A stretch of DNA of 64,000 nt from Larus michahellis. Taxonomy: Eukaryota; Chordata; Aves; Charadriiformes; Laridae. Positions within the stretch are counted from its first letter, which is position 1. Every line of letters begins with the position of its first letter. Positions 9,801 to 21,349 of this stretch are shown piece by piece. The stretch is from the NCBI RefSeq assembly GCF_964199755.1, contig NC_133914.1, positions 2,976,001 through 3,040,000 of the forward strand. The letters run 5' to 3'. The translations under genes were made by a program, and so were the position numbers. The notes under the pieces were generated by a model. It was not told the origin of the DNA and did not search any database. It saw nothing but the letters and a program-made list of their open reading frames with translations.

Positions 9801-11489
9801 GGTGAATTGCTTACGCAATCAGCTCCGATTCTGATGTTTTAATATCACAGCACTTCTCTCCTAGAAATAGTTACGCTCAGCTTTAACACTGCAAATACTG
9901 CTTAATTAGTTCAGATGTACTGGGCAGACCTATAAGCTTGAGTTGGTCTGCGTAAGGTAAAAACAAAGTTGTCTAAAATTGCCGATTGGTGGATTTGTAA
10001 CCTGTTGTTTTCTGAATCAGATGGCAGATAACAAACACCCTGTGGTCCCTTTCTTCTTGCCAGCTTTCTCGGTTTGGCTTGTCAGTAAAGCAGTCGGACA
10101 AGTTGTAGACTGACAAGTTTTCTCCTCTAAATGTCTGAGTCATATTTTAAGCATGTTTGGATCTGTTCTCCTTAATTTAATTACTTCAATCACACCTGCA
10201 GTAATACCACTTTTGTGCTGGGAAAGCCATCCGCTCTTATTAGGTAAACGTGACCAAACAAGTTGCATTTTGGGAGGCCTCTGTGCAATTTCTAAGCACT
10301 TCAGGAATTGGTCTCTGTTTCCCATGCCCCCCCCCCCCCCCAGTAAACTGGGTTTTCTTTAGAGAGTTAAATGTTATCTTGCATTCAAGACTGAAATCCA
10401 GAGGATTTAGAAAAATTACATTGGATTTCGGAGATTAAAACAAGCACAAAGAATTAAGTCCTAACTAGAAAACCTCTACTATGAGAATTAAGATGTTAAA
10501 ACAGTTCTCTGGAATCCAACCACAGCATTCTTTAGTGTGATTGTGATTTAAAAATGTAAAAAAATGTTTGTGAGGCCCAAGTGCCTCAGAATAGGTCAGT
10601 GATAGACCATAGTGCCTTGTTCCTCTCTCTGTCTTAAAAACGCTTCTTTTTTCCCCTCCAGAAATTAGCCCAGCAAAGGAAGAATCAGTATGACCTCCTG
10701 AAGCAGCGCATTGAACGAGAAAAGGCCATGTTTGTTGTTGCACAGAAAATCCAGACGCGTAAAGATCTCTTGGTGAGAGATTTACTTCTGGTTCTTTGAA
10801 TCTGTTCTGTGAAGGTCATTAGGTCTAGTTTTGTATGTACGTGATTCTTCACTCTGATTTTATACTGATGCTTCCAGATAACTCCTAAAAATAAGTAATC
10901 CTCTTTTAGTATGGAAAAAGCAAGGAGATGAAGCATTCCAGTTGTGCCATGGCTAGTAAATCGTATCTGCTAGTCTGACTCTTACCAGGTCAGCAAGGAC
11001 AAAGACTCAGCTTCGAAATGGTGCTCACAAGTCTCCTCTAAAATACTGTTGCCTCCTCTCAAGGACCAAAATAATACTTTCAAGTAGCAGAGGCAAGGAA
11101 CCATTTCTGTAGGTTACAAGAAGAGCTTAAAAATCCCAATGACCAAAAAGTTATTTGTCTCAATGGGATTTACAGTTCGCTGGTGCTTTTGAACAAAACA
11201 GATTGTGCCTGACAACTTAAAGGAGGAAAGAGCAGGCGGAAATATAATTTCCAGCTGAACAGTGGAAAGTGACCATTTTTCCCTAACACCTTGTCAGCCC
11301 CAGACAGGGGCTTTCTTAGTTACATGAGGGTGGGTTGGTTGTTTTGGTTTTTTTCCTTCTTACATGCCAGCAAATATTTTTTTCTTGGTTTTTTTTTTTT
11401 TCCAGGACAAAACTCACAAAGTAAAGGTGAAGAAAGAGACTACAAATAGTCCAGCTATTTACAAATTCAAATTTCAGCGGAAACGTTAG
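6808..11489 (+). CDS. UTP11: UTP11, small-subunit processome component (8 exons, 253 aa)
   Basis: Joining 6808-6870, 6945-7006, 7575-7677, 7932-8045, 8781-8874, 9071-9201, 10662-10772 and 11406-11489 gives an uninterrupted 253-residue frame, the same length as human UTP11. Every intron begins GT and ends AG, and phases are consistent. The protein starts MSAAFKKAAKSGQRPHRER, has the family block LGLLEKKKDY near residues 28-37 and QRIEREK near 203-209, and ends in KVKVKKETTNSPAIYKF then a basic tail. It is highly charged, with no membrane segment or signal peptide. UTP11 is a nucleolar subunit of the U3 snoRNP / SSU processome, needed for pre-18S rRNA cleavage. The start is set by the CpG-island position, the GCCGCCATG context and homology of the N-terminus. 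Introns are short (74-1460 bp). No snoRNA was recognised in them. Confidence 0.97.
6945..7006 (+). CDS. UTP11: UTP11 exon 2
   Basis: This exon codes for residues 22-41 and the first two bases of codon 42 (Asp, completed by exon 3). The acceptor is a pyrimidine tract ending CCCTAG and the donor is GA|GTGAGT. It contains the conserved LLEKKKDY motif. Two long G runs follow in the intron. Confidence 0.95.
7034..7071 (+). repeat. Paired G-runs in UTP11 intron 2 (G-quadruplex candidate)
   Basis: An 11-G run at 7034-7044 and a 10-G run at 7062-7071 are separated by a G-rich spacer, about 30 bases after the exon 2 donor, on the transcribed-sense strand. Such runs can form G-quadruplexes in nascent RNA or in R-loops. 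Confidence 0.8.
7575..7677 (+). CDS. UTP11: UTP11 exon 3
   Basis: This exon codes for residues 42-76 and includes KNPDEFYFKM, a near match to the human family block. The acceptor is a long T/C tract ending CCCCCAG; the donor is CAG|GTGAGA. Confidence 0.95.
7932..8045 (+). CDS. UTP11: UTP11 exon 4
   Basis: This exon codes for residues 77-114 (38 whole codons), with the well-conserved stretch VTPEQAKLMRTQDIKYVEMK. Acceptor TTTTAG, donor AAG|GTAATA. An 18-T run follows at 8056-8073. Confidence 0.95.
8781..8874 (+). CDS. UTP11: UTP11 exon 5
   Basis: This exon codes for residues 115-145 plus one base of codon 146. It contains KIERLKSELHLLD and HVFFLDTKKE. Acceptor TTTCCTGCAG, donor GAAG|GTAAGG. 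The Gly/Asn/Pro-containing loop after LLD differs from the human one, as expected for a variable linker. Confidence 0.95.
9071..9201 (+). CDS. UTP11: UTP11 exon 6
   Basis: This exon codes for residues 146-189, including the conserved LPELVGRVYNRP segment. Acceptor GTTTATAG, donor AAAG|GTACTG. The last residues, KGATEPVHLK, are the least conserved part of the protein. The following intron (9202-10661) is the longest. Confidence 0.95.
10327..10341. repeat. 15-C homopolymer in UTP11 intron 6
   Basis: An unbroken run of 15 C, followed directly by AG, lies inside intron 6. The C-tract plus AG resembles an acceptor, but the sequence after it has no reading frame that fits UTP11. It is likely a length-variable tract. 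Confidence 0.9.
10662..10772 (+). CDS. UTP11: UTP11 exon 7
   Basis: This exon codes for residues 190-226 and carries QRIEREKAMFVVAQKIQTRK, the most conserved block of the family. Acceptor CCCCTCCAG, donor TTG|GTGAGA. Confidence 0.96.
11406..11489 (+). CDS. UTP11: UTP11 exon 8 (last coding exon)
   Basis: This exon codes for residues 227-253 and the TAG stop at 11487-11489. It encodes KVKVKKETTNSPAIYKF and a final basic QRKR tail as in other vertebrates. The acceptor is a T-rich tract ending TTCCAG. Confidence 0.96.
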   Translation, partial: DKTHKVKVKKETTNSPAIYKFKFQRKR

Positions 11490-11690
11490 CCATTCCATTA
11501 AATAACTGTTACCGTCTTTGCTTAGAAAGAAAGAGGGTTCTAGTCATGAAGAAGGACTGATAGACCGTCTCAGTTTGGTTTTCACTGCAGCCTAGCAGTG
11601 AATTTGTTAAAACAAATTGCTGTGGGCCTGCGGTAGCCATAAATATATTGTATCTAATTAATTGATTAATAAATCAGAGAGTTTGTTGTC
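11490..11690 (+). promoter_or_regulatory. UTP11: UTP11 3'UTR with polyadenylation signal
   Basis: A canonical AATAAA occurs at 11668-11673, 179 bases after the stop, and is followed by a T/GT-rich element (GTTTGTTGTCTTGG). Cleavage is therefore expected near 11685-11695, giving a 3'UTR of about 200 bases. Confidence 0.8.
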
Positions 11691-12720
11691 TTGGTATTTA
11701 CAGTGGGAAGCCACAAGAGGTGCCTGAATGTCCTAGTAATATGCACCATAAACAATCCTTGAAAAGTCAAGGTCAAAATTAAGAGCCGGGGAGCCGCGTT
11801 GCGCACAGCACAGGGGCAGAAAAGGGGCTCTGGGATGGTCGGGTTCGGCTCGGGCCAGCGGAGCACGACACGTCCAAAACCAGAAGAGATTTCAGGTCAG
11901 CTTTTTTAGCTATCTTTTCAAGCAGGTTAAAGTTGAATTACTGTCTTCCTCATCACTCCCCACCACCCCCCCCCAAAGCCCTCTATAATTTTCCCATTTT
12001 GCTTTATCTGCACAAAGTATTTCACTTTAAAATGTAGGAGTGGAAAGGCACTGCTAAGGGCGCATTGCTGAATTCAGGCACCACATTAGCCAGACTCTTC
12101 TGGAATGGTGTTAGCAGCGGGGAATTGTTTTTTCCACTGTACAAAAAGGAAGAAAAACTACCTTTTTGAATAGTTTCCATAGCTGAGCAGCTGTTTGTGC
12201 TTATTCTTTCTTCTCCTGTACAATGGGGTAGCACGGGTGCCAGACTGAATTTCCAGTGTCACCCACCAAGTTTGCAGAAAGGCGATACTGGAGTTCACAC
12301 ACGGGGAGAGACAATACAGAAGCCGACTGCGGGACAAAAGTGTGTCCCTGACATTATGCTCGCTGCAGCGTGGGTAGCTGGAAGGGGGTTTCAGCCAAGA
12401 GCAGTGAAGACGCATCCTTGAGGGTCCTGGAGCAGTTTGGGCAAGTTGCGGGAGCCTGGGCGTAAACATTCCTTTTCTTATCTTGCTTGTACCTAGGTCT
12501 GCCAATAAGGAGCACATGCCCATGCAAGATGGTAGGGGAACAAAAAAAAAAAAAAAAACAACCAAAAAAACCCCAAAAACCCAAAACAACAGAAAAAAAA
12601 AAGAAAAGATGCACTTCTCAATCTCTTCCCAAACACTTAGGAGTTTTCCTAGCTTCTCTTGGATGAAATGCCACTTTTTCACTCGCTAAAATGCAGCTTC
12701 AGCCATTGTTTCTGCCAAGT
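11691..12720. other. Intergenic spacer, A-rich tract
   Basis: No gene is recognisable. The main structure is an A-rich low-complexity tract at about 12541-12608, made of A runs broken by CC or C. It looks like a decayed poly-A tail or a simple repeat. Short frames through it are Lys- or Phe-rich artefacts. Confidence 0.7.
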
Positions 12721-13210
12721 TCGCACCAGCGGTGGGGTGAGTTTTGCTGCGGGAAGCGTGAAGGGCCGTGCTACGCTTCGCTCGTAAAAGCGGTGAAGAT
12801 TCTCCGGTGCGGGAGGTGAAGTTTTGCGATGTCACCGTTGAAGGGACACGATGACCCATCCGACACCCGCCGGGGGAGCGCGGCTCCCGCTCCTTCGGGG
12901 AAAGCCCCCGCACCTCCGCGACACGCTTTTCCCCGCCGCCGTCGCTTCCCACCGGGGGCAGAAGCGGCGCCGACAGCCCCGGTCCCCGGGAGGGGGCAGC
13001 AGCGCGCCGCGGCGGGGACGGGACCGGGGGGGAACCGGGAGGGCCGGGTCCGCCCTCCCGCGGCCAAGGGCTGCCCCGGGAGCATCCCGTTCTCGGTGCT
13101 CCCAGGTCTCCCGGCTCCGAGGGTACGGAGCCGGCGCAGGAGAGCGGGCTCGGCCCTTCGGTGGCTGTTCGGAAGAGAACCCGCGGAGTTCATACGCGCA
13201 ACTCGCTGAT
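12720..13210. promoter_or_regulatory. Orphan CpG island
   Basis: GC and CpG rise sharply here, about 1 kb beyond the UTP11 polyadenylation site, with no recognisable coding exon on either strand. Overlapping open frames on both strands share no family signature and are what GC-rich DNA gives by chance. It could be the promoter of a noncoding RNA, an alternative start, or an unannotated first exon. I could not choose a strand. Confidence 0.5.
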
Positions 13211-16200
13211 TTTGAAAGCTGAAGTTGGCAATACGGGGAGAAATGCAAAAAGCCAGAGGAATGAAAATCAAGCTAGATTTTAAGGCAACTGCCAAGTTCC
13301 CCCACGTTTTAGTTGTTTTTAAAACATACATCAAGGTCCCCACGACACTGCCTGGGTGTCTTTGGAGTGAAGTCTCTTCTAGGTTGAGATTTAAATGGAT
13401 AAATACTCGATCCTTATCCCTGACTCATTTTACCTGCATTGAGAGAGTTACTGAAAAGGAAGGGAAAAGAAAACAACAATTCCATTGGAAGACCCTAAAG
13501 GAATTGCTGTCTGGCAGGAGCTGAAAAGTAACAACCTGAAGAAGAACAGCTAATTAGCCCGATGCTCAAAATGCCTGATGCCTCCGATCCCACTGGCAGC
13601 TCAAGTGTAGCAATGGGCACAAATGACCTAATCCCTGGAAGAGAGCCATCTCTCCCCAGTAAAGGAGCCAGACATTATGGGATGCCGTTGGTGGCTGCGC
13701 GGCTTCCAGCGGTCAGTGCTCTCACCAGAGAAAATGACAGGTTGAGTGCGGTAGCGCTGCTCCTCCTGTGGTGGTTCTCCTCCGCCCGCTGGCACGCAGG
13801 AGCCACGAGCTTTGAGTGAGGACACGAGTTTCGTGTTCGCCGCACGGGATACGAGGAGCAGAAGCGGTGCTTGGTCTGAGTTACTTTTCCCTGGGAAACC
13901 TTGAAGGTCTTAAAGCAAAACCAGAGCGTTGTTCATCATCCGGTTGAGAATAGAGCAGACTTCTTGCCCTGACCACAAAAGCCTAGGTACAAATCCAGTC
14001 AGGGCAGAGTGGGTTATCATCTTGTGTCCACAACAGACCGAAAGAAGGTGCCAGCTCTCATGCACAAAGACATTTCGCTTACTCCTACCTGCAACGTGAA
14101 GGATTTGGGGGGTGCCAATCGCTGAACTTCCACCTTAGCAGACAGGGCTGAGACACCTACGGCCCTGCAGAGCTCCCAGCGTCCGCCAGCAAAACACCTG
14201 CGCCATCTTAAAGAGCAAAACCAAAGCACCTTTATCTGACCAACATCCATCATTGCATTTCACGGTATCACTGTGGCTCAGTGTCCAGAGAAACGTTCAG
14301 GCAGGTATTGCTGAAAATGCCATCACAGCTTAAACACTATCTTTTTGTGCCAAGACCTGCTCCCCACGGCACAGATCAATGGGAAAGGAGCTGCCTGTTG
14401 GAAGAGAGAATCCATTTTTATTTTCCTTGGCAGACAAGCCTGTGGATGTTTGAAAGTGTGGGGAGCAAAAGTGGTGCCCAAAATGGTCCTGTTTGGCCAT
14501 TTCTCAGGAAGATCCCCAGTCCCTTTCACCTCTCGAAAGAAACTGGACAGGAGCTATCTGAAAACACCTTCCCACATCCAACATCACACTCCAAAACAAT
14601 TAAAGATTTGAGGCAATAAACAAGGAGAGTTTTATGGAGAGCACTGGACTCTGCCCTCAGCTTCACAATTCACCTTTCATAGGAAAGTCGGGTGCTTGCT
14701 CATATAGCACCTATCTTGTGCATTTGCACAAATCCTTGAGAATGCTAATTCCACGTTAAAAAAAAAAAGGCAAAATTTGTGGGTGCAATCACAGAATGAG
14801 TGCAGGCTGCCAGAGGAAAAAAGCCAATATACCAGGCAGGCAATATTGGAAGTATCTTACAGGACTGTCATGAAACTTCATCTGGAACACCGTATGCAGG
14901 CCATCGAGAGTTAAGAAAGATTAGCTCACAATGGGACAGAGGAAAGAGCCTCTAAGATGCAGAAGGGAACCGAGAGTGCCCTACAAACAGGACTAGGTCT
15001 CGTCCCCTTCAGATGAAGGCTGTACAAGTGCCTTCAAAAGCTTACAGACAAATATCACAAAAACACTTATGGCCAAGAAAAGTGCTGGCACAGTGTATAA
15101 ACTGCCCAGGAACAAACGTGGGCTGGAAATCATGTTTTCCGGGAGGTTCTGGAAAAGCCTCTATCTCTAAGAGATACTTAGGAAAGAACATGGCTTGTGA
15201 CAAGGGTTACGGGACGTGGTGGGCACCACCCGTCCTTGCGGGTCAGTCACCAACCCAACAGCTCCCTCCCAGGCACATCACAAACGGCCAAACCTTGCAC
15301 TTTTTCTGCCAAGACCGCGCTCCTGGTTTGACTCCCAGAGTCCTTGTCTGGGTCTCCTCATCCTACAGCACCGAAGTGTTTCCGCAAGGGGCTGGGAAGA
15401 GTCAGCACCTTCCAGCTGAGCAGAACACCCAGCCCACTCAACCGCAGCGCGAGGTTGGAAGCGAGACCTTGGTGGGATCTGCCATCCCCTAGCTGGGCCC
15501 TGGTGGGGAAGGACACAGAGAAACAGCCCACGGCTATTTTCTGCTTGTGATAATTATAGTATCAAAGGCTGAACCAACAGGTTCTTTAGCAAGGAGATTC
15601 CCTGCAGCTTGCAAGATACAGATATCAAAATACCCCACAGATTCACAGCTCAGGTTTCAGGTGACTCAGAATAATATTGTGCCGTATGATAATTTCATGT
15701 AATTCCTTGTTCAAGCTGAAGAACTCAATTGATAATGACTGTCTATAAAAGTTAATAGCAGGCTACATTAAAAGCTTGCAGGATTATCTCTAGGCAACTG
15801 CAGCAACATACTACTACCAGGAGAACCATTGCCAGCCCTTAGGCTTCGCGGGTGGTTTCCTGTAGGCCCCGTTTTCCGAGCCTGAACCCAACTGGAGACC
15901 AGCACGGTGGGGTCTCGCGCCCCGTCCCGGGGGCACGGCACAAAGCCAGAAGCCGCCGTGCTGGGGGAACCCCCATGGGCAGCCATCGGGATGCTCGGAA
16001 ACCCCAGAGCCCTCCCCGCTGTTTTCATTGCGCAGAGTGGGGAGGTTTGACCCCCCCACACCCGCAGGTGCCACACCATGTGTTAGAGCCCGCTCACCGA
16101 GCAGTGGGGCAGCCCCAGTGGCACCCGCTCGCCCCACAGTGCTGCCGTCCTGGGGTCACCGGCGGGACGGTGGTCCGGGCATGGGGCCACGAGCGTCCCC

Positions 16201-16859
16201 AGCACGGGCTGCCCTGGCTCTGTCACCGGGACCATGCCGTCCTTACGGCGGGGTTCAGCTGAGGTGAGTTGCCCAAGGGCACCAAGGAGAAAAGGGTGGT
16301 GGAGCTCCTCCACTCAAGCCCGAGCAGCTTCACAGCAGGGAGTTGAAAGAGCAGGATGTAAATCAGGAGTGACTAATTGCTGCTCAGCATGGTGGCCCGA
16401 AACCTCTCTCTCTTCCAGGGCTCCTTGGCCAGCGGGACGGGGGCAGGATGGGGGCTGCTGACAGCCAGGGGCAGCCTGGGCACGGGGCATCGGCCCCACT
16501 GCCCCACACCTAGACACAGCCCCCCACTTCCCTCCAAACAGGATATTCCTGCCCAAAAATCAATTACAGGGGGGTTTAAACAAATAAATACCTGCTGCTG
16601 CCTCCGTCGGGAGAAGCCAGGCATCGGAGCAGAGCAAGCGCGAGGTGAAAGCAGCAAATGTTTGCTTTGCCATCTCTACAGTTACATCCCCAGAGCTTTT
16701 AGTGCCTTGAGAGAACCCAGGTGAGCAGCATTGCTCTGAGCAGGTAGGAACCCATTATTTAGTGAGAACATATTCCCAGGATGTGCCTGGCTTGGCAGAC
16801 CTAAAGACTGAAATAGTAAGTTAGTGCATATAGATCATCATTTACTGGAGCACAAGCCC
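13211..16859. other. Gene-free stretch
   Basis: I see no gene, long repeat or clear enhancer here. Composition is ordinary. Notable minor items are a 10-A run near 14759 and a TATA-like TCTATAAAAG near 15741-15750 with no gene following it. Confidence 0.6.
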
Positions 16860-17240
16860 TGATGCACCTTTCTAGGGAAGCTCTAATTTATTATGCATTG
16901 TCATTAGCTGCAGCAGGCAGCAGGGCCTTCATTAGAGCTAGAGTTAAGGTCTGTTTTGGCTGCCTCATCAGCATCAGTGAACTGCGTCCCTGCGAGGTTT
17001 GATACAATTTAATTAACCTAATTAAAAGCTCTGATTGCAGAGATGATTGGGGTAGAGCCAGCAGCAACTGCATATTTATAACGAGCTGGAAGGTGTGGGA
17101 CTGGAGCCAAATGATATGCATCTCTAATGAGCTGGTGCTATTGAAGTGTGGATTTGGAACACTAACATTTATTTTTGGCAACAATGGCCAGTTTATCTTC
17201 ATGATAGAAACGATCACGGCTTGATCGCATGTAGCAGGGA
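16860..17240. promoter_or_regulatory. Candidate conserved noncoding enhancer (POU/homeodomain-rich)
   Basis: A sharply bounded AT-rich island lies in GC-rich DNA. It contains TTATGCATTGTCATTAG (16891-16907), in which a POU-type ATGCAT overlaps a SOX-type CATTGT. It also contains paired homeodomain sites TTAATTAA and TAATTAA at about 17009-17025, and ATGATATGCAT (17111-17121) followed by TAATGAG. There is no protein-coding signal. The density of developmental-factor words, near a POU gene, is typical of deeply conserved enhancers. The function and target (POU3F1) are inferred. Confidence 0.45.
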
Positions 17241-18479
17241 GCTTGGCACTGAGCTCCCTGGGCTCCCCCAGCCCAGCGGCAGCCCCATGCCAGCACCCCA
17301 CAGCCCGGCTGCTCCCCCCAGGGCAACGCCGGCCCCTCCACACACGGGCAGACACAGCACACACCAACCCACGCCCCGGCATCTCACACACCTACCTGCG
17401 AGACATGGCACACACAGCGTGCAAAAGCCCTCACCACGTGCTGGTAGCCCAGATAAGCCAGGTAGAAGATGCCAACAGGCTTCCCTTCGCCGGCCAACCC
17501 CTCCTCCAGCCCTCCCACGCCGATGCCGACACCGCTACCACCACCCTCTCCGGACCCTCCGGCCAGGCTGGGCTGGGCTCCCAGGACAAGGAACCCACCT
17601 CCGTTCCTCCTCCAGGCATCGAGTATCCCACGCCCTAATCTTCTGCGGAGCACCCCTGCACCAGCCCCAGATGACAAAAGGCAGCCTGGAGTGGAGAACC
17701 TCTGCCTGTACCCCAGTGGGGGCTTTAAGGCTTCTGCTGCCTCAGCTGATTGGGGCAGCCAGAGGCTGGGTGACCACCAACACCTGCCGCTGGGCCACCC
17801 ACCGCCACCTGAGCCTTTTCTCCTCCTGCTTAAAGAGAGAGGGGCTGTCAGCCCCCTGCAGCTCTGCTGGGGTGCTGTGTCAGAATGTGGGGGCTCCTGG
17901 CAGCCCTGGTCAGATCACCCTTGCTTCTGGGCTGCAGCAGCCGCAGCTCTGCTTGGCAGAGGAGGTGGCAGTGACCCTTCTCTTTCCACTTTTAAAGGCT
18001 ACAAACCCTACTCAGACCCGAGGCAAGGCGTGCCGCCATCTCTCGTGCCCCAGGATCCGCAGGGATGCGCTGGCGCAGGGCCCAGAGCTGTGCCCACGCC
18101 AGCTCTGCCGTTGGCAGCTCCGCTGGGGGCTCAGCCAGAGCCGCGGCTCCCAGGGGGCTGCAGGCAGGGAGGGCAGAGCCCCCCGGGACTGTGGGTGCGG
18201 GGTGTAGGCAGTCCTGGAGCCATCGCCACCAGGCTGCTTGTCATCACTGGGCAGGGCAGAGGGGACCGCTTGCAGTTAACCACCCCGACCTGCCCTGTTG
18301 CCCCTCCGATGTGTGTCCTGGGGCAGCAGCACGGTTGGGTGCCCCCAGACCTGCCTCTCTCCCCAGCACGGGGTCAGGGCGCTGTGGGGAGCCTGGGTCC
18401 GGTGTGACCAGCGGCAGCAGCGGGATGTCCCCAGGGTCCTGGGTAGCCAAGGTACAGCAGCGAGTCTGCCGAGCCACTT
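17241..18479. other. GC-rich intergenic stretch with spurious open frames
   Basis: This stretch is C- and G-rich. On the plus strand it carries two long overlapping frames (353 and 312 residues) that are Pro/Ala/Ser-rich, differ in frame over the same bases, and resemble no family. No splice-supported exon is recognised. I treat it as noncoding. Confidence 0.65.
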
Positions 18480-18690
18480 GGAAAATTTGATCCATGCTAA
18501 TTATGCTGAAAAAAAAGCCTTTCTGATAACGAGTATGAAATGGAAGCATAGATAATACTCATCTCTCAGTGCCATCAATCTTTAAAACTGGAACAATAAG
18601 TGAAAACACTGCAGGGCATATGAAGCAAGGTGTGATTCACATCTGCTCCTCTGTGGCCGCCGCCTGATTTATTGGCAAAAGGCAACTTCC
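18480..18690. promoter_or_regulatory. Candidate noncoding enhancer island
   Basis: Composition switches from GC-rich to AT-rich at about 18480. The island begins with CATGCTAATTATGCTGA, a homeodomain TAATTA flanked by two ATGC half sites, followed by GATAAC, GATAATA and ATCAATC words. No reading frame is supported. The case is the same as for the 16.9-kb island, but motif density is lower. Confidence 0.35.
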
Positions 18691-21349
18691 CTGCACTGTT
18701 TCAACAGAGCTGCGTTACTTAACACCACGGACTGTTTTGCTTGCCTTTATCAATCAAAGTATCTCCTCCTTTTTTTTTTAATAATCTCCTGTCCTTCTTC
18801 CCCGGTGCAGCTCTGGAGCACAGAAGACAAGTCCCCCAAACCCGCGACTCCCTCGCAGAGCAGGGCTCAGTTCTCAGCCTCCCCGGAGACGCCTCTCTCA
18901 GCCCGGCCGTGGAACCGGCCCCTGACGGCGGGGACAAGGTTCCCCAGCCCCAGGACACTGGCGGGGCAGGGCAGGAGGGTCTCCCAGGACCCTGCTCTGT
19001 GCCCCGCGGACGGCGGGATGCAGGCTCCCTTTCCATCCCTGCCAGGCGGGAGCACCCTGTCCTCTCCTGGCACCCCACACACACTCGCTCTCCAAGCCAG
19101 AGCTCTCCAGGTCCTCCGCCAGCCGGACGTATCGCATCTATCTTCACATTTGATGCCTTTCATTTTCAAATGGCTCTCTCTGGGATTCACTTTCTTTTAT
19201 TTAAATTGTGGATTTGCTGAAGTGACCTTTCAGCTGACTCCAAGGAGAGGTGGGCAGCTGCTTCCCGTTGCAGCCCCCGAAAGGCTGCTGACCTGTGGCT
19301 TTGAACAATTTCAAAGCATCGCTTGCCTTTTGGCCATACCCCTCAGTAGAGCCTTTGGATGGATTTTTCTCCCACACTTCTGAAAAGACATCATCAGAGA
19401 CATTTCCCCTCGCAGGCTTTTTAATATTTACACTGACTTTCTGAACAGGTAATATATTCCACCTTTTTTTTTTTTTTTTAGCCTTTTAAAAGCACATGCT
19501 CCTTCTCGTAGCGCAGTTGGAGGCAGCGGTGGCTGCTGCGTGCAGGCTGCTGTGAAAGGCGGGGAGGACAAACAGATCAGGGGGATGCAGATTGCTCTGA
19601 ACCGCGCTCACTGGCCGGCCCGCAGCTCACGGCAGCATCCGCAGCATCCCGGGGCAGCCGCAGGCTTGGGGTGGCCCCGCTGATTCCCACGACTCCTGCT
19701 TCAAAAGAGAGACAGTCCTTAAAACCCTCCTCCCGGTACTGACTAAGCCCAAAGCTGATCATCTTGTTAGTTGGAAGACAATCCAAATGCAAAACAAAAT
19801 GCTCCTAAAATCTGTCCCATAGATTGCCAAGCATCTTATAAAGCCTGGCCATGGGCTTAACTGTATCAAAATCACACAGATGCTTTTTGTCAAAGACGTT
19901 CTAAACCAGGAAGGCAGCAAGCAGCTACAGCCCAGAAGTGTCACAGATGTACTTGCAAATGTTTGTCCATAATTTTGTTGATTCCAGACTGCGAGTCCAG
20001 GAGGGACTGTCAGATCCTGTGTGCTGATCGCCTGCATGCTGCCACGCACTGCCTTTCACTCAGAGAGCCAAAACCGAGTCCAGCGGCTCAAGCTGGGTTT
20101 TGGCATCTCAGTCCCGAGGAGGCTGAGCCTCGGCAGCCTCAAGCAGGAGGTTCGCCCCCGCCCGGGGCTTCGGTGACGGCAGAGAAGTGCTGAGGGGAAA
20201 GATGCCTCGGTGATCCACAGAGCAAAACCCTGACCCCTGGGGCAGAGGAAGGCAAGACCTCTATATCCTCGGCATTTTCACTTGGACGTAAACTTCTTCC
20301 TCGCCTCAAACCTGGTGAACATATAAACCGCAGACGTATGTGAGCAGAGCATAGCCAGAAACGCCAACGGAGGCTTCAGGGTAGTGCTCCGCAGTCCTGT
20401 GCCTCACTCCACGGAGTGAAAGGCCTCTGGGTAAGGTGCAACCTCCTGCCCCAACAAAATACATCAGGACAACTGTTCATGGGGGAAAAAAAATCCTTCT
20501 TCACTTTTGGAGGTGCCAGGACACGGTCTCAAAGCAGGGGATTTGATTACAAGCCTGTATAAACTGCTGGCGTTACATGCCTACTGAGGGCAACGCGAAC
20601 ATCCCCGTCCCCTTCTAACGCTGCAAAGGTGGTGGATGACCAGGGGTCCCCGGCCGGTGGGACCCTCGGCTCCGGACAGCCTTCCCGTGGCTTCTCCCCA
20701 GGAAGCAGGTGTCAGACCTGTCTCAGGAGGAGTCTGAGGAAGGAGGAGCTCAGTCTCTCCTGCCAGCTGCTCCGATGGCTAGTGTCCCTCTGCTCCGGGG
20801 AGCTACCCCTTGCTGGCAGTCACCCTGACTCCCCACAGCGCAGGACGCCAGCGGGATGGCCTCTCGGAGCTCTCCACGGAGCTGAGCTGGAGCAGTCCCA
20901 CCACCCAGACGGGACGGTGAAGAGGAGCCCAGGATGGGAAGGCCAGGAGCTGGGTGACCGATGGGGACGCTCGGGGATGCAGAAGGTGGCCAAGGGCTGG
21001 GGCGCGGGGACAGCGGGGGCGCGGGGACAGTGGGGGCTGGCTGCAGGGTGACGCCAGGCTCGGGAGGCTGGCCTGAGGTGGCCCCTTAGGTGGGCCAGCG
21101 GTGACAAGAGCGGTGAGGCCCACAGCTGCGCAGAGGGTCACATTTTTTCAGTCCGTGTTGCCCTAACAAACAAATGTCCCAGGATGCAGACAATAATGTT
21201 TTTATGAGACTCTAAATTCTGAACTCAAACGCTCTTTGTAGTGGACTAATAGCCAACACGTGGCCCTTCGTCTCATGCTGAACTTTTGTGGTCCTACAGG
21301 GGGGAAAAAAGGCCCTGGTGAGCATTTACACTGAGCACTTTGTTCTCAC
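18691..21349. other. Gene-free stretch with mixed GC- and AT-rich segments
   Basis: No gene was recognised. A T/A-rich patch with TTTGATGCC, TTATTTAAATT and GAACAATTTC lies at about 19130-19320 and could be another weak regulatory island. A 15-T tract lies near 19465-19480. The remainder is GC-rich with artefactual frames. Confidence 0.55.

Noticed and set aside
6871-11405. snoRNA hosted in UTP11 introns
   Set aside because: A few TGATG- or CTGA-like words occur (for example near 8757 and 9413), but spacing to a partner box and terminal stems do not fit a C/D or H/ACA snoRNA.
17146-18407. Overlapping 353- and 312-codon plus-strand frames
   Set aside because: They use different frames over the same GC-rich bases, are Pro/Ser/Ala-rich, and show no domain or splice-supported structure.
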